A stretch of DNA of 64,000 nt from Bradyrhizobium jicamae (lineage in GTDB: Bacteria > Pseudomonadota > Alphaproteobacteria > Rhizobiales > Xanthobacteraceae), in the NCBI RefSeq assembly GCF_018130695.1, contig NZ_JAFCJX010000005.1:62001-126000 (forward strand), given 5' to 3'. A program made the translations under genes and the position numbers. Shown in pieces: positions 34,901 to 45,436 of this stretch. Position 1 is the first letter of the stretch; the number at the start of each line of letters is the position of its first letter. The notes beneath the pieces were generated by a model, which was not told the origin of the DNA, searched no databases, and worked only from the letters and a program-made list of their open reading frames with translations.

Positions 34901-36068
34901 TCTCAATGCCGGCCATGTCGTGACGTTCACGGTCACCTTCGACGAGACCGTCACCGTCACCGGCCAGCCGCGCCTTCTGCTCAACGACGGCGGCATTGCG
35001 ACCTTCGTGAGCGGTAGCGGCAGCAACACGCTGACCTATCAGTACACGGTCGCGGCCGGCGAGAACACCGCCGACCTCACCATTATCGGCGCCGACCTGA
35101 ACGGCGGCACGATGAAGGATCCCTTCAACAAGGATGCCGATCTCAGCGGCGCGCTGGTCAATCCCGCCGGAACCCTGCAGATCGACACGATCAACCCGCA
35201 TGTCACGGACGTCGCGGCGACGCCCGCCGACGGCCACAAGGGCGCGGGCTCGCTGATCTCGCTGGCCGTGCACCTCGATGAGGCCGTCACGGTCAATGGC
35301 GGCGTCCCCACACTGGCGCTGAATGATGGCGGCATCGCGCATTACGTCAGCGGCAGCGGCACCGATACCCTGATCTACCAATACATGGTGGGCGCGGGCG
35401 AGAACACGGCCGACCTCGCCGTCACCGGCTCCAGCCTCAATGGCGCGACCGTCAAGGATGCGGCCGGCAACGATGCCAATCTCGCTGGCGCGGTGACCAA
35501 TCCTGCGGGCACGCTGAACATCGATACGCTTGCGCCACATCTCGATAGCATCGTGGCGTCGCCGACGAACGGAAATCAGACCGCCGGCGCGCTGATCAAG
35601 TTCACCCTCGATTTCGACGAGGCCGTCGATCTGGCCGGCGGCACGCCGACACTGTCGCTGAATGATGGCGGCACGGCGGTGTACGATGCGGCCGCCACGG
35701 TGCTGCTCGGCGACAAGAGCAAGCTGGTGTTCGACTACGTGGTCGCGGCCGGCGATACGCCGACCACCGCGCTGTCGATCACCGGCTTCAATCCGCACGG
35801 CGCGTCGGTGGCCGATCTCGCCGGCAATCTCGCCGACCTCAGCCATGTCTCGCAGACCTTCAGCGGGCTGCCGGTCAACGAAAACGGCCACGTCATCCCA
35901 CCGTTCACGATCGGCGGCTTCACGCGGCCGGAGCTGCATCTCGACAACAACGGCAACATCCTGCTGGACGCGACCGCCGAGAATTTTGTCGAGCACTTCG
36001 GGCTGAAGTTCCTTTACCTCGGGGTGCCGGCGGGAACGCCATATCCGCCGGTCGATTTGCATCCGTAA
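31968..36068 (+). CDS. large repeat protein with RTX-like and Ig-like repeats
   Basis: A 1366-residue protein starting [20 protein letters not shown] at ATG 31968 with GGAG 8 nt upstream; no Sec signal. Residues 75-160 are RTX-type calcium-binding nonapeptides (GGTGDD, GGSGND, GGDGSD). Then three modules of about 200-212 residues repeat, each starting at an IWNPGDGSD stretch (270, 482, 684; a partial first one at 140) and ending with short GGxGxD repeats. Residues 877-957 resemble the serralysin-type RTX end ([17 protein letters not shown]). Residues 960-1300 hold three Ig-like repeats ([25 protein letters not shown]). The C-terminus ([12 protein letters not shown]) may be a type I secretion signal, so an extracellular or surface protein is likely. 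No transporter gene is adjacent. Function unknown. Confidence 0.85.
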   Translation: MAVTTSFAAGILSIFGDAADNGITVSRNAPGNILVNGGLGSFSTVANTSQIQAFGQAGNDTIAIDESNGALPPALLFGGTGDDALTGGSGNDQLFGQAGNDTLLGKGGNDLLFGGDGSDTLIGGAGDDQVFGEAGNDLMIWNPGDGTDLFEGGDGSDTAQINGGNGAEVFTITANGTRVRFDRVSPAPFSLDIGTTENLVLHAGGGDDVITAGNGLGALISLTLDGGDGNDTITGGDGADLLLGGAGNDIVAGGRGNDTALLGDGADTFIWNPGDGSDIVEGQAGNDTLQFNGANIAERIDIAANGSRVRFTRDVANVTMDLNGVENINFKALGGADNVTVHDLTGTDAKHVFIDLQASGGGGDGAADTITVEGTGNANQITVAQSGANVVVSGLAADVTITGQEGANDTLVINAFGGNDTINAAALPAGQLRLTIDAGAGNDTVIGSAGADTILGGDGNDIVTGGRGDDVALLGADDDTFIWNPGDGSDTVEGQGGTDTLQFNGANIAEQIDISANGSRVRFSRDVANITMDLNSVEKINFHALGGADTISVNDLSGTGTQQVAIDLTGSNGSPDGALDTVVVNATNSDDTIALSQSGNDILVDGVSAEVLVHGQDATDVLTVNGLGGADVINASGIAVGAIALAINGGAGDDLIVGSAGGDIVTGGQGNDTALLGGGDDTFIWNPGDGSDIVEGQAGTDTLDFNGANIAENINISANGSRVLFTRDVASITMDLNGVENINFTARGGADRITVNDLAGTNTTKVAIDLSATPNSGTGDGAADTVTVNATTGVDHITVTQSGGNILVDGLHADVSIFGQEAANDSLFINGLAGADIIDASGLGAGQIKLVINGGDGNDVITGSGGADQVTLGNDDDTYVYKTGGGADVITDFVAGAGTPDKISLTAFASAGIHDLTAVLARATQVGADTVIDFGGGNTLTLQNVTKTDLSDDDFILGGAGVTSVTTSGTGITAGSGDLNAGHVVTFTVTFDETVTVTGQPRLLLNDGGIATFVSGSGSNTLTYQYTVAAGENTADLTIIGADLNGGTMKDPFNKDADLSGALVNPAGTLQIDTINPHVTDVAATPADGHKGAGSLISLAVHLDEAVTVNGGVPTLALNDGGIAHYVSGSGTDTLIYQYMVGAGENTADLAVTGSSLNGATVKDAAGNDANLAGAVTNPAGTLNIDTLAPHLDSIVASPTNGNQTAGALIKFTLDFDEAVDLAGGTPTLSLNDGGTAVYDAAATVLLGDKSKLVFDYVVAAGDTPTTALSITGFNPHGASVADLAGNLADLSHVSQTFSGLPVNENGHVIPPFTIGGFTRPELHLDNNGNILLDATAENFVEHFGLKFLYLGVPAGTPYPPVDLHP

Positions 36069-36075
36069 CCGGAAA

Positions 36076-36174
36076 GCGCGGGCCGGAATTCATTCACCTG
36101 CCTCTTCTCGCGAGGCCATCACGGGCGTTCCCCAGCCCCCCGCCTGAAATGGTGTCAGGAATTCCGGCTCGCGC
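36076..36174. terminator. 16-bp inverted repeat between convergent genes
   Basis: GCGCGGGCCGGAATTC (36076-36091) pairs with GAATTCCGGCTCGCGC (36159-36174) with one G-T pair, around a 67-nt loop, between the convergent RTX-like and GH15 genes. A bidirectional terminator or a mobile palindrome is likely. Confidence 0.5.
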
Positions 36175-36182
36175 GATCAGCG

Positions 36183-37991
36183 CTATTTCGACCGCTGCAC
36201 GGCTGGTTTCTCGGCCGCCGTCCTGGCAACGTCGAGATTGTGCGCCGTGTTGATCAGCGCGATGTGGGTCAGCGCCTGCGGGAAGTTGCCGGTCTGGCGG
36301 CGAGCCCCGGTGTCGTATTCCTCGGCGAGCAGCCCGACATCATTGGCGACCGCGACCACGCGATCGAACAGCGCTTGCGCCTTGTCGATCTCGCCCGCCA
36401 GCACATAGGCATCCGCAAGCCACAGGCTGCACGCAAGGAACGCGCCCTCGATCGGCTGCGTCTCGTCGGAGACCTCACGCGGATCGTGCCGCAACACAAA
36501 GCCGTCGCGCATCATATGCTGCTCGACCGCGGCGAGCGTGCCGCGGACGCGCGGATCGTCCGGCGGCAGGAAGCCGACCGCGGGCAGCATCAAGATGCTG
36601 GCGTCGAGCAGCTTTGAGCCGTAACTCTCGACAAAGCTGTTGAGCTCACGGTCAAAGCCCTTGTCGCAGATGTCGCGATGGATGGCATCGCGCAGCACCC
36701 GCCATTTCACCAGCGGCGCCTTGAAGCCGAAGCTTTCAGCGCTCTTGATCCCGCGATCGAAGGCGACCCATGTCATCACCTTCGAAGAAACATAGTGCTT
36801 GCCGTCACCGCGACGCTCCCAGATGCCATGGTCGGGCTTGTCCCAGACCTCGGCGAGATGGCCGAGCACGGCGTATTCCAGCGCCCAGCTCTCCTCGCCG
36901 AGCTTCAGCTCGGCCATGCGCGCCTGGTGGATCGCATCGATCAGCTCGCCATAGACGTCGAGCTGCAGCTGCGCATGCGCGGCATTGCCGACCCGCACCG
37001 GCTGAGCGCCCTCATACCCGGTGAGCCAGCCGGCCTCCCATTCCAAGAGGCGCCGCTGACCCCAGATGCCGTACATGATCTGCATGTTGGCCGGCGCCCC
37101 CGCCGCCGCGCGCAGCAGCCAATTGTACCAGGCCGTCGCTTCCTCGGTGTAGCCGGAATTCATCAATGCCAGCAGCGTGAAGGTGGCGTCGCGCAGCCAG
37201 CAGAAGCGATAGTCCCAGTTCCTGGCGCCGCCGAGCTTTTCCGGCAGCGACGTCGTCGGCGCCGCGACGATGCCGCCGGTCGGTGCGAAGGTCAGCGCCT
37301 TCAGGGTGATCAGCGAGCGCATCACGAGATCGCGGCGCTGGCCCCCGTCATAGGTGCTACGGCCCGACCATTCGGTCCAGTAGTCTTCGGTGTCTTTCAG
37401 CGCCGCTTCCGGATCGATCGGCTCGGGCACCGGCACATGCGACGGCCCATAGGTCAGCACGAATGGTATGGTCTCGCCCTCGCCGACCTCGAAATCCGCA
37501 ACCGTCGTCAGATCCTCGCCGCGGGTCTCGACCGGCGTGCGCAGCACGGTCATGTCCTGGCCGCAGATCGCGAGCAGCCCGTCGCCATCCACGTTCTTCT
37601 TGACCCAGGGCACGTCGATGCCGAAGCCGAAGCGGATCACGAGCTCCATCCGCATCTTGACCCGGCCGCTGATGCCGCGCACCAGACGCACAATGTCGGA
37701 GGCCTTGCCGCGCGGCGGCATGAAGTCGATCAGCGCGACCGCGCCGCTCTCCGTCTCAAACCGCGTTTCCAGGATCAGCGTGTCGCCCCGATAGCGCCGC
37801 GACGTCTTGCTGGCGTCATCGGCCGGTGCGATCAGCCAGCGTCCGTTCTTCGACGTGCCCAGGAGTGCTGCAAAACAGGCATCGGAATCGAAGGCCGGCC
37901 AGCACAGCCAATCGATCGAGCCGTCGCGGCCGACCAGGGCCGCGGTCTCGCAGTCGCCGATCAAGCCATAGTCTTCAATGCGCGAGGGCAA
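36183..37991 (-). CDS. GH15 glucoamylase-like glycoside hydrolase
   Basis: A 602-residue GH15-family protein, starting MPSRIEDYGLIGDCETAALVGRD. The start codon is TTG at 37991, preceded by GGAAAG; the malQ stop is 22 nt upstream. An (alpha/alpha)6-barrel starts near residue 230, with NWDYRFCWLRDATFTLLAL. Two catalytic glutamates are expected in HGIWERRGDG (general acid) and LLAEEYDTGARRQTGNFPQ (general base). Cytoplasmic, no signal peptide. Family members remove glucose from maltodextrins or split trehalose; the context of glycogen and trehalose genes fits either. It is co-transcribed with malQ. Confidence 0.9.
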   Translation of the reverse strand: MPSRIEDYGLIGDCETAALVGRDGSIDWLCWPAFDSDACFAALLGTSKNGRWLIAPADDASKTSRRYRGDTLILETRFETESGAVALIDFMPPRGKASDIVRLVRGISGRVKMRMELVIRFGFGIDVPWVKKNVDGDGLLAICGQDMTVLRTPVETRGEDLTTVADFEVGEGETIPFVLTYGPSHVPVPEPIDPEAALKDTEDYWTEWSGRSTYDGGQRRDLVMRSLITLKALTFAPTGGIVAAPTTSLPEKLGGARNWDYRFCWLRDATFTLLALMNSGYTEEATAWYNWLLRAAAGAPANMQIMYGIWGQRRLLEWEAGWLTGYEGAQPVRVGNAAHAQLQLDVYGELIDAIHQARMAELKLGEESWALEYAVLGHLAEVWDKPDHGIWERRGDGKHYVSSKVMTWVAFDRGIKSAESFGFKAPLVKWRVLRDAIHRDICDKGFDRELNSFVESYGSKLLDASILMLPAVGFLPPDDPRVRGTLAAVEQHMMRDGFVLRHDPREVSDETQPIEGAFLACSLWLADAYVLAGEIDKAQALFDRVVAVANDVGLLAEEYDTGARRQTGNFPQALTHIALINTAHNLDVARTAAEKPAVQRSK

Positions 37992-38013
37992 GTCACCGAC
38001 TTTCCGCGTTCGA

Positions 38014-39963
38014 TCACCCCATATGCGACCGCACGCGCGTTGCCCCCTTCAACGCTTCGCTATCGATCGCCGAATTCAACTGCTCCAGCGACACCGACAG
38101 CCGCCGTCGCCAGTTCGGATGCTCGTTGACGGTGCCGGGAATGTTCGGCTGGTCGACGATGCCGAGCAGATCCTCCATCGACACCACCATCATCCGCGAC
38201 GGCGTCCGCGCCAGGAAGCTCACGACCGAATAGAGATCGTGGTCGTGGATGTCGTTCTGCCGCAGAATCGCGTCGAGCGCGCCAAGCGCATCCCAGCGGT
38301 CCTGGTCACTCTCGCCGGGATCGATTCCAAGCCCGCGCTTGGTCCTGAGATCGCTGAACGAGCGCCAGCCGGCATAGGTCGACAGGTCGTGGGTGTTGAA
38401 GGTGACCAGCGCATTGGCGAGGTAATAGTCGGCGTTACGGAACGCGCGCTGGTCGTCGCGCTCGAACATCATGACCAGGTAGGACCAGATGCCCCATCCG
38501 GCCATGGTGTCGCGGAATCCTTCCGGCACGGTTCCGAGGTCCTCGCCGATCACGACGCAGCGGCTGGCCACGCTTTCCTGCGCCACTGCGGCCAGCAGCG
38601 CCTCGAACGGCATCTGCACATAGGCGCCATTGGCCGGACCGAAGCCGCGCGGCACGAGATAAAGGCGCTTCAGCCCGAGCACGTGATCGAGCCGGATCGC
38701 GCCGGCGTGGCGCATCGAGGCACGCAGCATCTGGCGGAACGGCGCAAATGAGCGCATCTCCAAACCAGCCGCGTTGAAGCCGGCAAGCCCCCAATCCTGG
38801 CCCGCGGTGTTGAGCGGGTCCGGCGGCGCGCCGACGCCGAGCTGGCGCGAGATCGCGACCTGCTCATTCCAGGCATCGAAACCGTCCGACTGCACGCCGA
38901 CGGCGACATCGAGATAAAGCCCGACCCGCATGTTGAGCTTGTGCGCCAGCGCCTGGCAGGCGCCGAGCTGGCGATCCGCGGTCCATTGCACGAATTCCAC
39001 GAATTCGACCTCGGCCGCCGTGTCGCGCGCCTTGCGCAGCTTCGCGCAGGCCGCATCATTGGGCTCGCGCCATTCGGCAGGCCATTCCCACCACGGCGCG
39101 CTGAACTTGTGCCGCATCACCTCGAAACAGGCGAAGCGCGACAGCAAGGTGCCCTGCTCGCTGCGATACTTGTCGAAATCGGCGACGCGATCGAGCGCGG
39201 GGCTCGCCTTGAACGCCGCGAAGGCGGCGCGCAGCGCCTGCCATTTCAGATGGGCGACGCCGACATAGTCGACGATGTCCTTGGCGCGCAGCTTTGCGAG
39301 GCTGTCGCGCGTCCCGGCGCCGATCTTGAACTCGGGAATTCTTTCGACGTCGACATAGAGCGCATTGAGGAACAGCCGGCTGTTCGGTGAATACGGGCTG
39401 CAGTCGCCGGGCCGATCGTCGAACAGCGCGTGCAGCGGGTTGAGGCCAATGCCGTCGGCGCCGAGCTGATGGGCGAATTCCATCAGCGCCTGCAAATCGG
39501 TGAAATCGCCGATGCCCCAGTTGCGCGCCGAGCGCGCGCCATAGAGCTGGACGGCGATCAGCCAGCAGCGCTCGAAGCCGCCGCCGAACGCCCGCTGGGG
39601 CGCGACCAGCAGTGGCACCTCTTCGCTCGCAGCCGCATCGCTGAGATGCAGCCGGTGCACGCCCTCGGGCAGATTTCCGGGCCAGGCGATCCGGCGCTCA
39701 CGGGCCTCGCCTTCGGCCAGCACCGAGGCGCCATCGGCGATTTTCCACCGCACCGGCAGCCGGGCGGATTCCGGCAAGTCGGTCGCAGCCGCCTGACCGG
39801 TGCGGATCACCACCGGCTCGCTGACAAAATGACGCGGGGTTTGCGGCGGCAGCGCGTCCAGGATCGTGGTCAGCGCCTCCGGCGTCGTCACACGGCGGTG
39901 ACCGCCGCCGTCGATATATTCGGTCTGGATTCCCAGGGATCGGGCTTTGGCGTAAAGGTCCAT
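38014..39963 (-). CDS. malQ: 4-alpha-glucanotransferase (amylomaltase)
   Basis: A 649-residue GH77 enzyme; I start at ATG 39963 (MDLYAKARSLGI), with a GTG six codons upstream as alternative. It disproportionates maltodextrins, moving glucan chains and freeing glucose. Motifs are NWGIGDFTDL, GLNPLHALF, IRLDHVLGLKRLYLVPRG with the nucleophile Asp, VIGEDLGTVP with the acid-base Glu, and TFNTHDLSTYAGW. First gene of the malQ-GH15 unit, divergent from glgE. A match to the EcfG stress-sigma consensus lies 80 to 105 nt before the start. Confidence 0.95.
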   Translation of the reverse strand: MDLYAKARSLGIQTEYIDGGGHRRVTTPEALTTILDALPPQTPRHFVSEPVVIRTGQAAATDLPESARLPVRWKIADGASVLAEGEARERRIAWPGNLPEGVHRLHLSDAAASEEVPLLVAPQRAFGGGFERCWLIAVQLYGARSARNWGIGDFTDLQALMEFAHQLGADGIGLNPLHALFDDRPGDCSPYSPNSRLFLNALYVDVERIPEFKIGAGTRDSLAKLRAKDIVDYVGVAHLKWQALRAAFAAFKASPALDRVADFDKYRSEQGTLLSRFACFEVMRHKFSAPWWEWPAEWREPNDAACAKLRKARDTAAEVEFVEFVQWTADRQLGACQALAHKLNMRVGLYLDVAVGVQSDGFDAWNEQVAISRQLGVGAPPDPLNTAGQDWGLAGFNAAGLEMRSFAPFRQMLRASMRHAGAIRLDHVLGLKRLYLVPRGFGPANGAYVQMPFEALLAAVAQESVASRCVVIGEDLGTVPEGFRDTMAGWGIWSYLVMMFERDDQRAFRNADYYLANALVTFNTHDLSTYAGWRSFSDLRTKRGLGIDPGESDQDRWDALGALDAILRQNDIHDHDLYSVVSFLARTPSRMMVVSMEDLLGIVDQPNIPGTVNEHPNWRRRLSVSLEQLNSAIDSEALKGATRVRSHMG

Positions 39964-40042
39964 TCGGCACGCTGTTTGCACGCGACGATGTCAGGAGCGT
40001 CGCGAAATTGTGTAGACGCAGGAAGGGGATAGATGGATGCCT

Positions 40043-40067
40043 AACGCTCAGCCCCGCGCTCCGTTCC
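40043..40067 (-). promoter_or_regulatory. EcfG-type promoter of malQ
   Basis: On the minus strand GGAAC (40067-40063) is followed by a 16-nt spacer and CGTT (40046-40043). This is an exact match to the GGAAC-N16-CGTT consensus of EcfG (SigEcfG), the general stress sigma factor of alphaproteobacteria. Transcription would start near 40036, giving a leader of about 70 nt before the malQ ATG. Confidence 0.65.
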
Positions 40068-40176
40068 CGAGGAACTATTCACGGAACCAATGCTCGGCGA
40101 GCGGCTTTCTATATGGGTCTGGCGCGCCTCCTTCCCGCCGCCGGGACATCTTTCGCGTTTCAGTGGCGGCATCACC

Positions 40177-42120
40177 GTGAACAAAACTGCCCGATCTGTC
40201 GAGAGTGCCAGCGGCACTTTTCATATTGCTGACGTCTATCCGGCGATCGATGGCGGCCGCTTTGCCGTCAAGCGCATCGCGGGCGAGCCGATCGATGTCT
40301 GGGCGGACATCTATCGCGACGGCCACGATGTGATCGCTGCGGCCGTGGTGTGGCGGCGCGATCCTGACGGCGCCTGGCAGCGCGCGCCGATGGCCCTGCA
40401 TGGCGACGACCGCTGGGTCGGCACATTTACGCCCGACCTGCCCGGTCGTTACGTCTACGCCATCGAGGCCTGGACCGACGAATTCGCCAGCTGGCAGAAG
40501 CGCTTCGAGGGCAAGCAGAAGGCGGGCGCCGACCTCGCGCTCGACGCCATCGAGGGCGCGGGCCTGCTGACCAGGGCGCAGGCCAGCGGGCCTGACGCCG
40601 CCGCCGTGATCATCAAGCAATGCGAGACCTATCTGCAGACCGGCGAAGCCGCGCCGCTGCTCGCCTCCGACTTGCGGGACGCGATGGCCGACAGCCAGTT
40701 TCGCAGCGACCTGTCACGCTCGCAGCTATTGCCGCTGGTGATCGACCGGCCGCGCGCGCAGCATGGCGCCTGGTATCAGATGTTTCCGCGCAGCCAGGGG
40801 CGGGTCCCGGATCAGCACGGCACCTTCATCGACTGCATCGCGCGGCTGCCCGATATCGCCGCGATGGGATTTGACGTGGTGTGCCTGACGCCGATCCACC
40901 CCATTGGCCGGCAGGGCCGCAAGGGACGCAACAATGCGTCGACCGCGCAGAACGGCGATCCCGGCAGCCCCTACGCGATCGGCGCGGCCGAAGGCGGCCA
41001 TGACGCCGTCCACCCGCAACTGGGCACCTTGGAAGAATTCCGCGCCTTCGTCGCCGCCTGCCAGAGCCACGGCATGGAGGTCGCGCTCGATTTCGCCGTG
41101 CAATGCGCGCCGGACCATCCTTGGCTGACGCAGCATCCGCAATGGTTCAAGCGCCGTCCGGACGGATCGATGCGCCATGCCGAGCATCCGCCGCAGACCT
41201 GGAGCGATATCGTCAGTCCCGATTTCACCGGCGACGACACGGCCGCGCTCTGGAATGCGCTGCGCGATGTCGTCCTCTTCTGGGTCGAACAGGGCGTGAA
41301 GATTTTCCGCGTCGACAATCCCCACACAAAGCCCCTCCCGTTCTGGGAGTGGCTGATTCGCGAGGTGCAGCGTCACGATTCCGATGTGATCTTCCTGGCC
41401 GAAGCCTTTGCGCGCCCCAAGCTGATGAAGGGGCTGGCCAAGCTCGGCTTCAGCCAGTCCTACGGCTACTTCACCTGGCGCACGGAGCGCGGCGAGCTCG
41501 AACATTATCTCGGTGAATTGACCAGCTATCCGACCCGTGACTTCCTGCGGCCAAATTTCTTCGTCAACACGCCCGACATCCTGCCCTTCCATCTGCAGAG
41601 CGGAGAGTCCTGGATGTTCAAATCGCGCGTTGCGCTGGCGGCGAGCCTGTCCTCGAACTACGGCATATACAGTGGATTCGAGCTGCTGGAGCACGGGGCG
41701 ATCCCCGGCCGCGAGGAATATGCCAATTCGGAGAAATACCAGATCAAGGTCCGGAATTGGGACAGGCCCGGCAACATCAAGCCCTACATCGCGATGCTGA
41801 ACCGTATCCGGCGCGCCAATCCGGCGCTGCAGCAGACCAGCCATCTCCGCTTCCTCGGCATCGAGAACGGCAATATCATCGGCTTCGTCAAGCAGGCGGC
41901 CGACAACATCGTCGCTGTCGCGATCGCGCTGACATCGGGCCTGCACGAATTCTGGCTGCCGCTCGCTGATATCCAGCTCGGCAGCGGTCCTGCGCGACGT
42001 CCCGTCACCGCGGTCGAGAATCTCGCGACCGGCGAACGTCATGCTCTCGAATGGGGCGGCATCCGTCTGCGTATCGACCCCGCCACCGATCCCGCGCTAT
42101 TATTGCGCTGTGTGGCGTGA
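40177..42120 (+). CDS. glgE: alpha-1,4-glucan:maltose-1-phosphate maltosyltransferase
   Basis: A 647-residue GH13_3 enzyme that adds maltosyl units from maltose-1-phosphate to alpha-glucan. I start at GTG 40177 (VNKTARSVESASGTFHIADV), the typical family start; an ATG at 40090 gives 29 extra residues. Features: DVYPAIDGGRFAVKRIAGEP at the N-terminus, HGAWYQMFPRSQG, the nucleophile Asp in IFRVDNPHTKP near residue 380, and the acid Glu in FLAEAF near residue 409. Upstream gene of a six-gene glucan/trehalose operon. treS-maltokinase, which makes its substrate from trehalose, is next, 10 nt after the stop. Confidence 0.93.
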   Translation: MNKTARSVESASGTFHIADVYPAIDGGRFAVKRIAGEPIDVWADIYRDGHDVIAAAVVWRRDPDGAWQRAPMALHGDDRWVGTFTPDLPGRYVYAIEAWTDEFASWQKRFEGKQKAGADLALDAIEGAGLLTRAQASGPDAAAVIIKQCETYLQTGEAAPLLASDLRDAMADSQFRSDLSRSQLLPLVIDRPRAQHGAWYQMFPRSQGRVPDQHGTFIDCIARLPDIAAMGFDVVCLTPIHPIGRQGRKGRNNASTAQNGDPGSPYAIGAAEGGHDAVHPQLGTLEEFRAFVAACQSHGMEVALDFAVQCAPDHPWLTQHPQWFKRRPDGSMRHAEHPPQTWSDIVSPDFTGDDTAALWNALRDVVLFWVEQGVKIFRVDNPHTKPLPFWEWLIREVQRHDSDVIFLAEAFARPKLMKGLAKLGFSQSYGYFTWRTERGELEHYLGELTSYPTRDFLRPNFFVNTPDILPFHLQSGESWMFKSRVALAASLSSNYGIYSGFELLEHGAIPGREEYANSEKYQIKVRNWDRPGNIKPYIAMLNRIRRANPALQQTSHLRFLGIENGNIIGFVKQAADNIVAVAIALTSGLHEFWLPLADIQLGSGPARRPVTAVENLATGERHALEWGGIRLRIDPATDPALLLRCVA

Positions 42121-42130
42121 GGAGAGCGCC

Positions 42131-45100
42131 ATGAACGTGATGTCTTCAGTCGATCCGAAGAACCTGATTGCCACCGAAACCGGCGACGAGCTCTGGTACA
42201 AGGACGCGATCATCTACCAGCTCCACGTCAAGGCCTTTGCCGACAGCAACAATGACGGCATCGGCGACTTTGCGGGGCTGACGGAGAAGCTCGGCTATCT
42301 GCAGGAGCTCGGCGTCACCGCGCTGTGGCTGTTGCCGTTCTATCCCTCGCCCGGCCGCGACGACGGCTATGACATCGCCGACTACGGCGACATCAATCCC
42401 GATTTCGGGACGATGAAGGATTTCAAGCGCTTCATCCAGGAGGCCAAGAAGCGCGGCCTGCGCGTCATCACCGAGCTGGTCGTCAACCACACCTCGGACC
42501 AGCACGACTGGTTCAAGCGCGCCCGCCGCAGCCAGCCGGGCTCGAGCGCGCGCAACTGGTATGTCTGGAGCGACACCGACCAGAAGTACCAGGGCACGCG
42601 GATCATCTTCACCGATACCGAGAAGTCGAACTGGACCTGGGATCCCGAGGCCGGCCAGTTCTACTGGCACCGCTTCTTCTCGCATCAGCCGGATCTCAAC
42701 TTCGACAATCCCCGCGTGGTCAGCGCCATCATGCAGGTGATGAAGCGCTGGCTCGACACCGGCGTCGACGGCTTCCGGCTCGACGCCATCCCCTATCTCT
42801 GCGAGCGCGACGGCACCAACAACGAGAACCTGCCGGAGACGCACGCCATCATCAAGAAGCTGCGCCAGGAGCTCGACGCCTACGCCAAGAACAAGGTGCT
42901 GCTCGCCGAGGCCAATCAATGGCCGGAGGACGTGCAGGAATATTTCGGCCATAGCGACGAATGTCACATGGCCTACCACTTCCCGCTGATGCCGCGGATC
43001 TACATGGCGATCGCGCAGGAGGACCGTTTTCCGATCACCGACATCCTGCGGCAGACGCCGGACATTCCGGCCAGTTGCCAGTGGGCGCTGTTCCTGCGCA
43101 ATCACGACGAGCTGACGCTCGAAATGGTCACCGACGTCGAGCGCGACTATCTGTGGTCGACCTACGCCAACGATCCGCGCGCGCGCATCAATGTCGGCAT
43201 CCGCCGGCGGCTGGCGCCGCTGATGGACAATGACCGGCGCAAGATCGAGCTGATGAACTCACTGTTGCTGTCATTCCCGGGCACGCCGATCATCTATTAC
43301 GGCGACGAGATCGGCATGGGCGACAACATCTATCTCGGCGACCGCAATGGCGTGCGCACGCCGATGCAGTGGTCGCCGGACCGCAATGGCGGCTTTTCGC
43401 GCGCCGACCCGGCGCGGCTCTATGCGCCGACGATCATGGATCCCGTCTACGGCTACGAATCCGTCAATGTGGAGGCGCAGTCGCGCAGCCTGTCGTCGCT
43501 GCTGTCGGCCACCAAGCGGCTGATCTCGGTGCGCAAGTCGACGCTGGCGTTCGGCCGCGGCACCATGACGTTCATCCGCCCGGAGAACCGCTCGGTGCTG
43601 GCCTATGTCCGGCAGTACCAGGGCGAGGTCATCCTCTGCGTCGCCAACCTCTCGCGCTCGGCGCAGGCGACCGAGCTCGATCTCTCCGCGTTCAAGGATC
43701 GCATTCCGCTCGAGATGCTCGGCCGCACGCGTTTTCCCGCGATCGGCGACCTGCCCTACATGATCACGCTGGCACCGTACGGCTTCTACTGGTTCCAGTT
43801 GCAGGAGCGCGACAAGTCCGAGCCGGTGGTTTCGCGTGCGGTGCCGGAGTTCGAGACGCTGGTGGTGCCGCTCAATTCGACCTGGATGTCGCTGGCGCGC
43901 ACCCGCGGCGTGTTCGAGCGCGACGTGCTGCCCGGACATCTGGCGCGCACGCGGTGGTATCCGGAACGCTCGGCGCACGCGATCCAGCCGGCAGTGGTCT
44001 CCGCCGTGCCGTTCTGCGATATCGGCGACAACCGTCCGTGGCTCGCTTTCTTCGCGACCACGCAGCGCGGTAGCACCAGTCGCTGGGTGCTGCCGATGCA
44101 GATCGAATGGGTGCGGTTCGATCGCGAGCGCTATAATCCCAGGGCTTTCGCTGCGGTCCGCCAGGGCGCGCGCGAAGGCACGCTGCTGGATGTCGCGACC
44201 GACCAGATCTTCATCTCGCTGTTCCTGCGCAATCTGCGAGAGCAGTTGACGGTCGAGGAAGGCGAGCAAGGCCTGCGGCTGGAATTCCGGCCGACCAGCC
44301 GCTTCTCCGATAAGGCGATCCGGACGCCGGAGCGTGTCCGCACCATCGAGAAGGATCAGGCCCACAGCGTGGCGCTGGTCGACAACGATTATGCGATCAA
44401 GATCTACCGCAAGCTCGAAGCCGGCATCAATCCCGAAATCGAGATCGGCCGCTTCCTGACCGACGTTGCAGGCTACGCCAACACCCCGCCTTTGCTCGGC
44501 ACCGCCGAACTCATCGAAGGCGAGGCGCGCACCGCCATTGGCATCATCCATGCCTATGTCATCAACCAGGGCGACGCCTGGACCGTGGCGGCGTCCTATC
44601 TCGACCGCTTCGTCGAGCGGCTGCGACTGATCGGCGGCGCCGAACAGGATGGCGACCATGAGGAGCGGATGTCCTATCTGCACTTCATGTCGCAGGGCGG
44701 CAAGCGGCTCGCCGAGTTGCACATCGCGCTCGCCGGCAATCGTGAGCTGGTCGACTTCGCACCCGAGCCGACGAGGCCCGAGGACGTGCAGCGCTGGAGC
44801 GACGAGATCATGGCCCGCGCCGATCGTGTGTTCGATCAGCTCGAACAGCGGCGCGAGAGTTTGAAGGACGGCGATCGTGCGCTGGTCGAGCAGGTTCTGG
44901 CGCAGCAGGACACGCTGCCGGAGCGGCTCAAGTCGCTGCTGCCGCGCGAGATCGACGGCTTCAGCATCCGCCACCACGGCGACTTCAATCTCGGCCAGAT
45001 GCTGATCGTCAAGGACGACATCTTCATCGTGGACTTCGAGGGCGAGCCGCGCCGGACCATCGCCGAGCGCCGCCGCAAGGCACCTGCCGCGCGCGACGTC

Positions 45101-45436
45101 GCCGGCCTGGTCCGCTCGATCGATTATGCCGCCACGGCAGCTCTCGACCGCGCGCTGAAGCTCGGCCCGGACGATCAGGGCAAGTTTGCGCTGGCGCTCG
45201 CCGACTGGCGCGATCGCACCGTGGCGGCCTTCCTCGGCAGCTATCGCGAGACCATGGTTAACCAGCGGCTGTGGCCGGCCGAGCCTGCGGCCGCCGAGCG
45301 CATGCTGGGCTTTTTCCTGCTTGAGAAAGCCTTCTATGAGATCGAATATGAGTTGGCAAACCGGCCGGACTGGCTGCGGATTCCGCTCACCGGCTTGCTC
45401 AGGATCCTGGCGCAACAGCCGCATGAGGTTGCATGA
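42131..45436 (+). CDS. treS: trehalose synthase fused to maltokinase
   Basis: An 1101-residue fusion, starting [20 protein letters not shown] at ATG 42131 with GGAGAG upstream. Residues 20-570 are trehalose synthase (GH13_16): catalytic Asp218 in GFRLDAI, Glu260 in LLAEAN, Asp326 in RNHDEL. From about 600 to the end is maltokinase (Pep2/Mak): the kinase loop HHGDFNLGQ is near residue 948, and [18 protein letters not shown] follows. The fusion interconverts trehalose and maltose and phosphorylates maltose to maltose-1-phosphate for GlgE. The stop overlaps glgB by 4 nt. Confidence 0.96.
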   Translation: MNVMSSVDPKNLIATETGDELWYKDAIIYQLHVKAFADSNNDGIGDFAGLTEKLGYLQELGVTALWLLPFYPSPGRDDGYDIADYGDINPDFGTMKDFKRFIQEAKKRGLRVITELVVNHTSDQHDWFKRARRSQPGSSARNWYVWSDTDQKYQGTRIIFTDTEKSNWTWDPEAGQFYWHRFFSHQPDLNFDNPRVVSAIMQVMKRWLDTGVDGFRLDAIPYLCERDGTNNENLPETHAIIKKLRQELDAYAKNKVLLAEANQWPEDVQEYFGHSDECHMAYHFPLMPRIYMAIAQEDRFPITDILRQTPDIPASCQWALFLRNHDELTLEMVTDVERDYLWSTYANDPRARINVGIRRRLAPLMDNDRRKIELMNSLLLSFPGTPIIYYGDEIGMGDNIYLGDRNGVRTPMQWSPDRNGGFSRADPARLYAPTIMDPVYGYESVNVEAQSRSLSSLLSATKRLISVRKSTLAFGRGTMTFIRPENRSVLAYVRQYQGEVILCVANLSRSAQATELDLSAFKDRIPLEMLGRTRFPAIGDLPYMITLAPYGFYWFQLQERDKSEPVVSRAVPEFETLVVPLNSTWMSLARTRGVFERDVLPGHLARTRWYPERSAHAIQPAVVSAVPFCDIGDNRPWLAFFATTQRGSTSRWVLPMQIEWVRFDRERYNPRAFAAVRQGAREGTLLDVATDQIFISLFLRNLREQLTVEEGEQGLRLEFRPTSRFSDKAIRTPERVRTIEKDQAHSVALVDNDYAIKIYRKLEAGINPEIEIGRFLTDVAGYANTPPLLGTAELIEGEARTAIGIIHAYVINQGDAWTVAASYLDRFVERLRLIGGAEQDGDHEERMSYLHFMSQGGKRLAELHIALAGNRELVDFAPEPTRPEDVQRWSDEIMARADRVFDQLEQRRESLKDGDRALVEQVLAQQDTLPERLKSLLPREIDGFSIRHHGDFNLGQMLIVKDDIFIVDFEGEPRRTIAERRRKAPAARDVAGLVRSIDYAATAALDRALKLGPDDQGKFALALADWRDRTVAAFLGSYRETMVNQRLWPAEPAAAERMLGFFLLEKAFYEIEYELANRPDWLRIPLTGLLRILAQQPHEVA

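Noticed and set aside
40071..40107. EcfG promoter for glgE on the plus strand
   Set aside because: GGAAC occurs twice but the -10 regions (GCTC, GCTT) do not match CGTT at allowed spacings.
40090..40176. N-terminal extension of GlgE from ATG 40090
   Set aside because: The extra 29 residues are unlike the family start; GTG 40177 gives the usual N-terminus. It stays an alternative.
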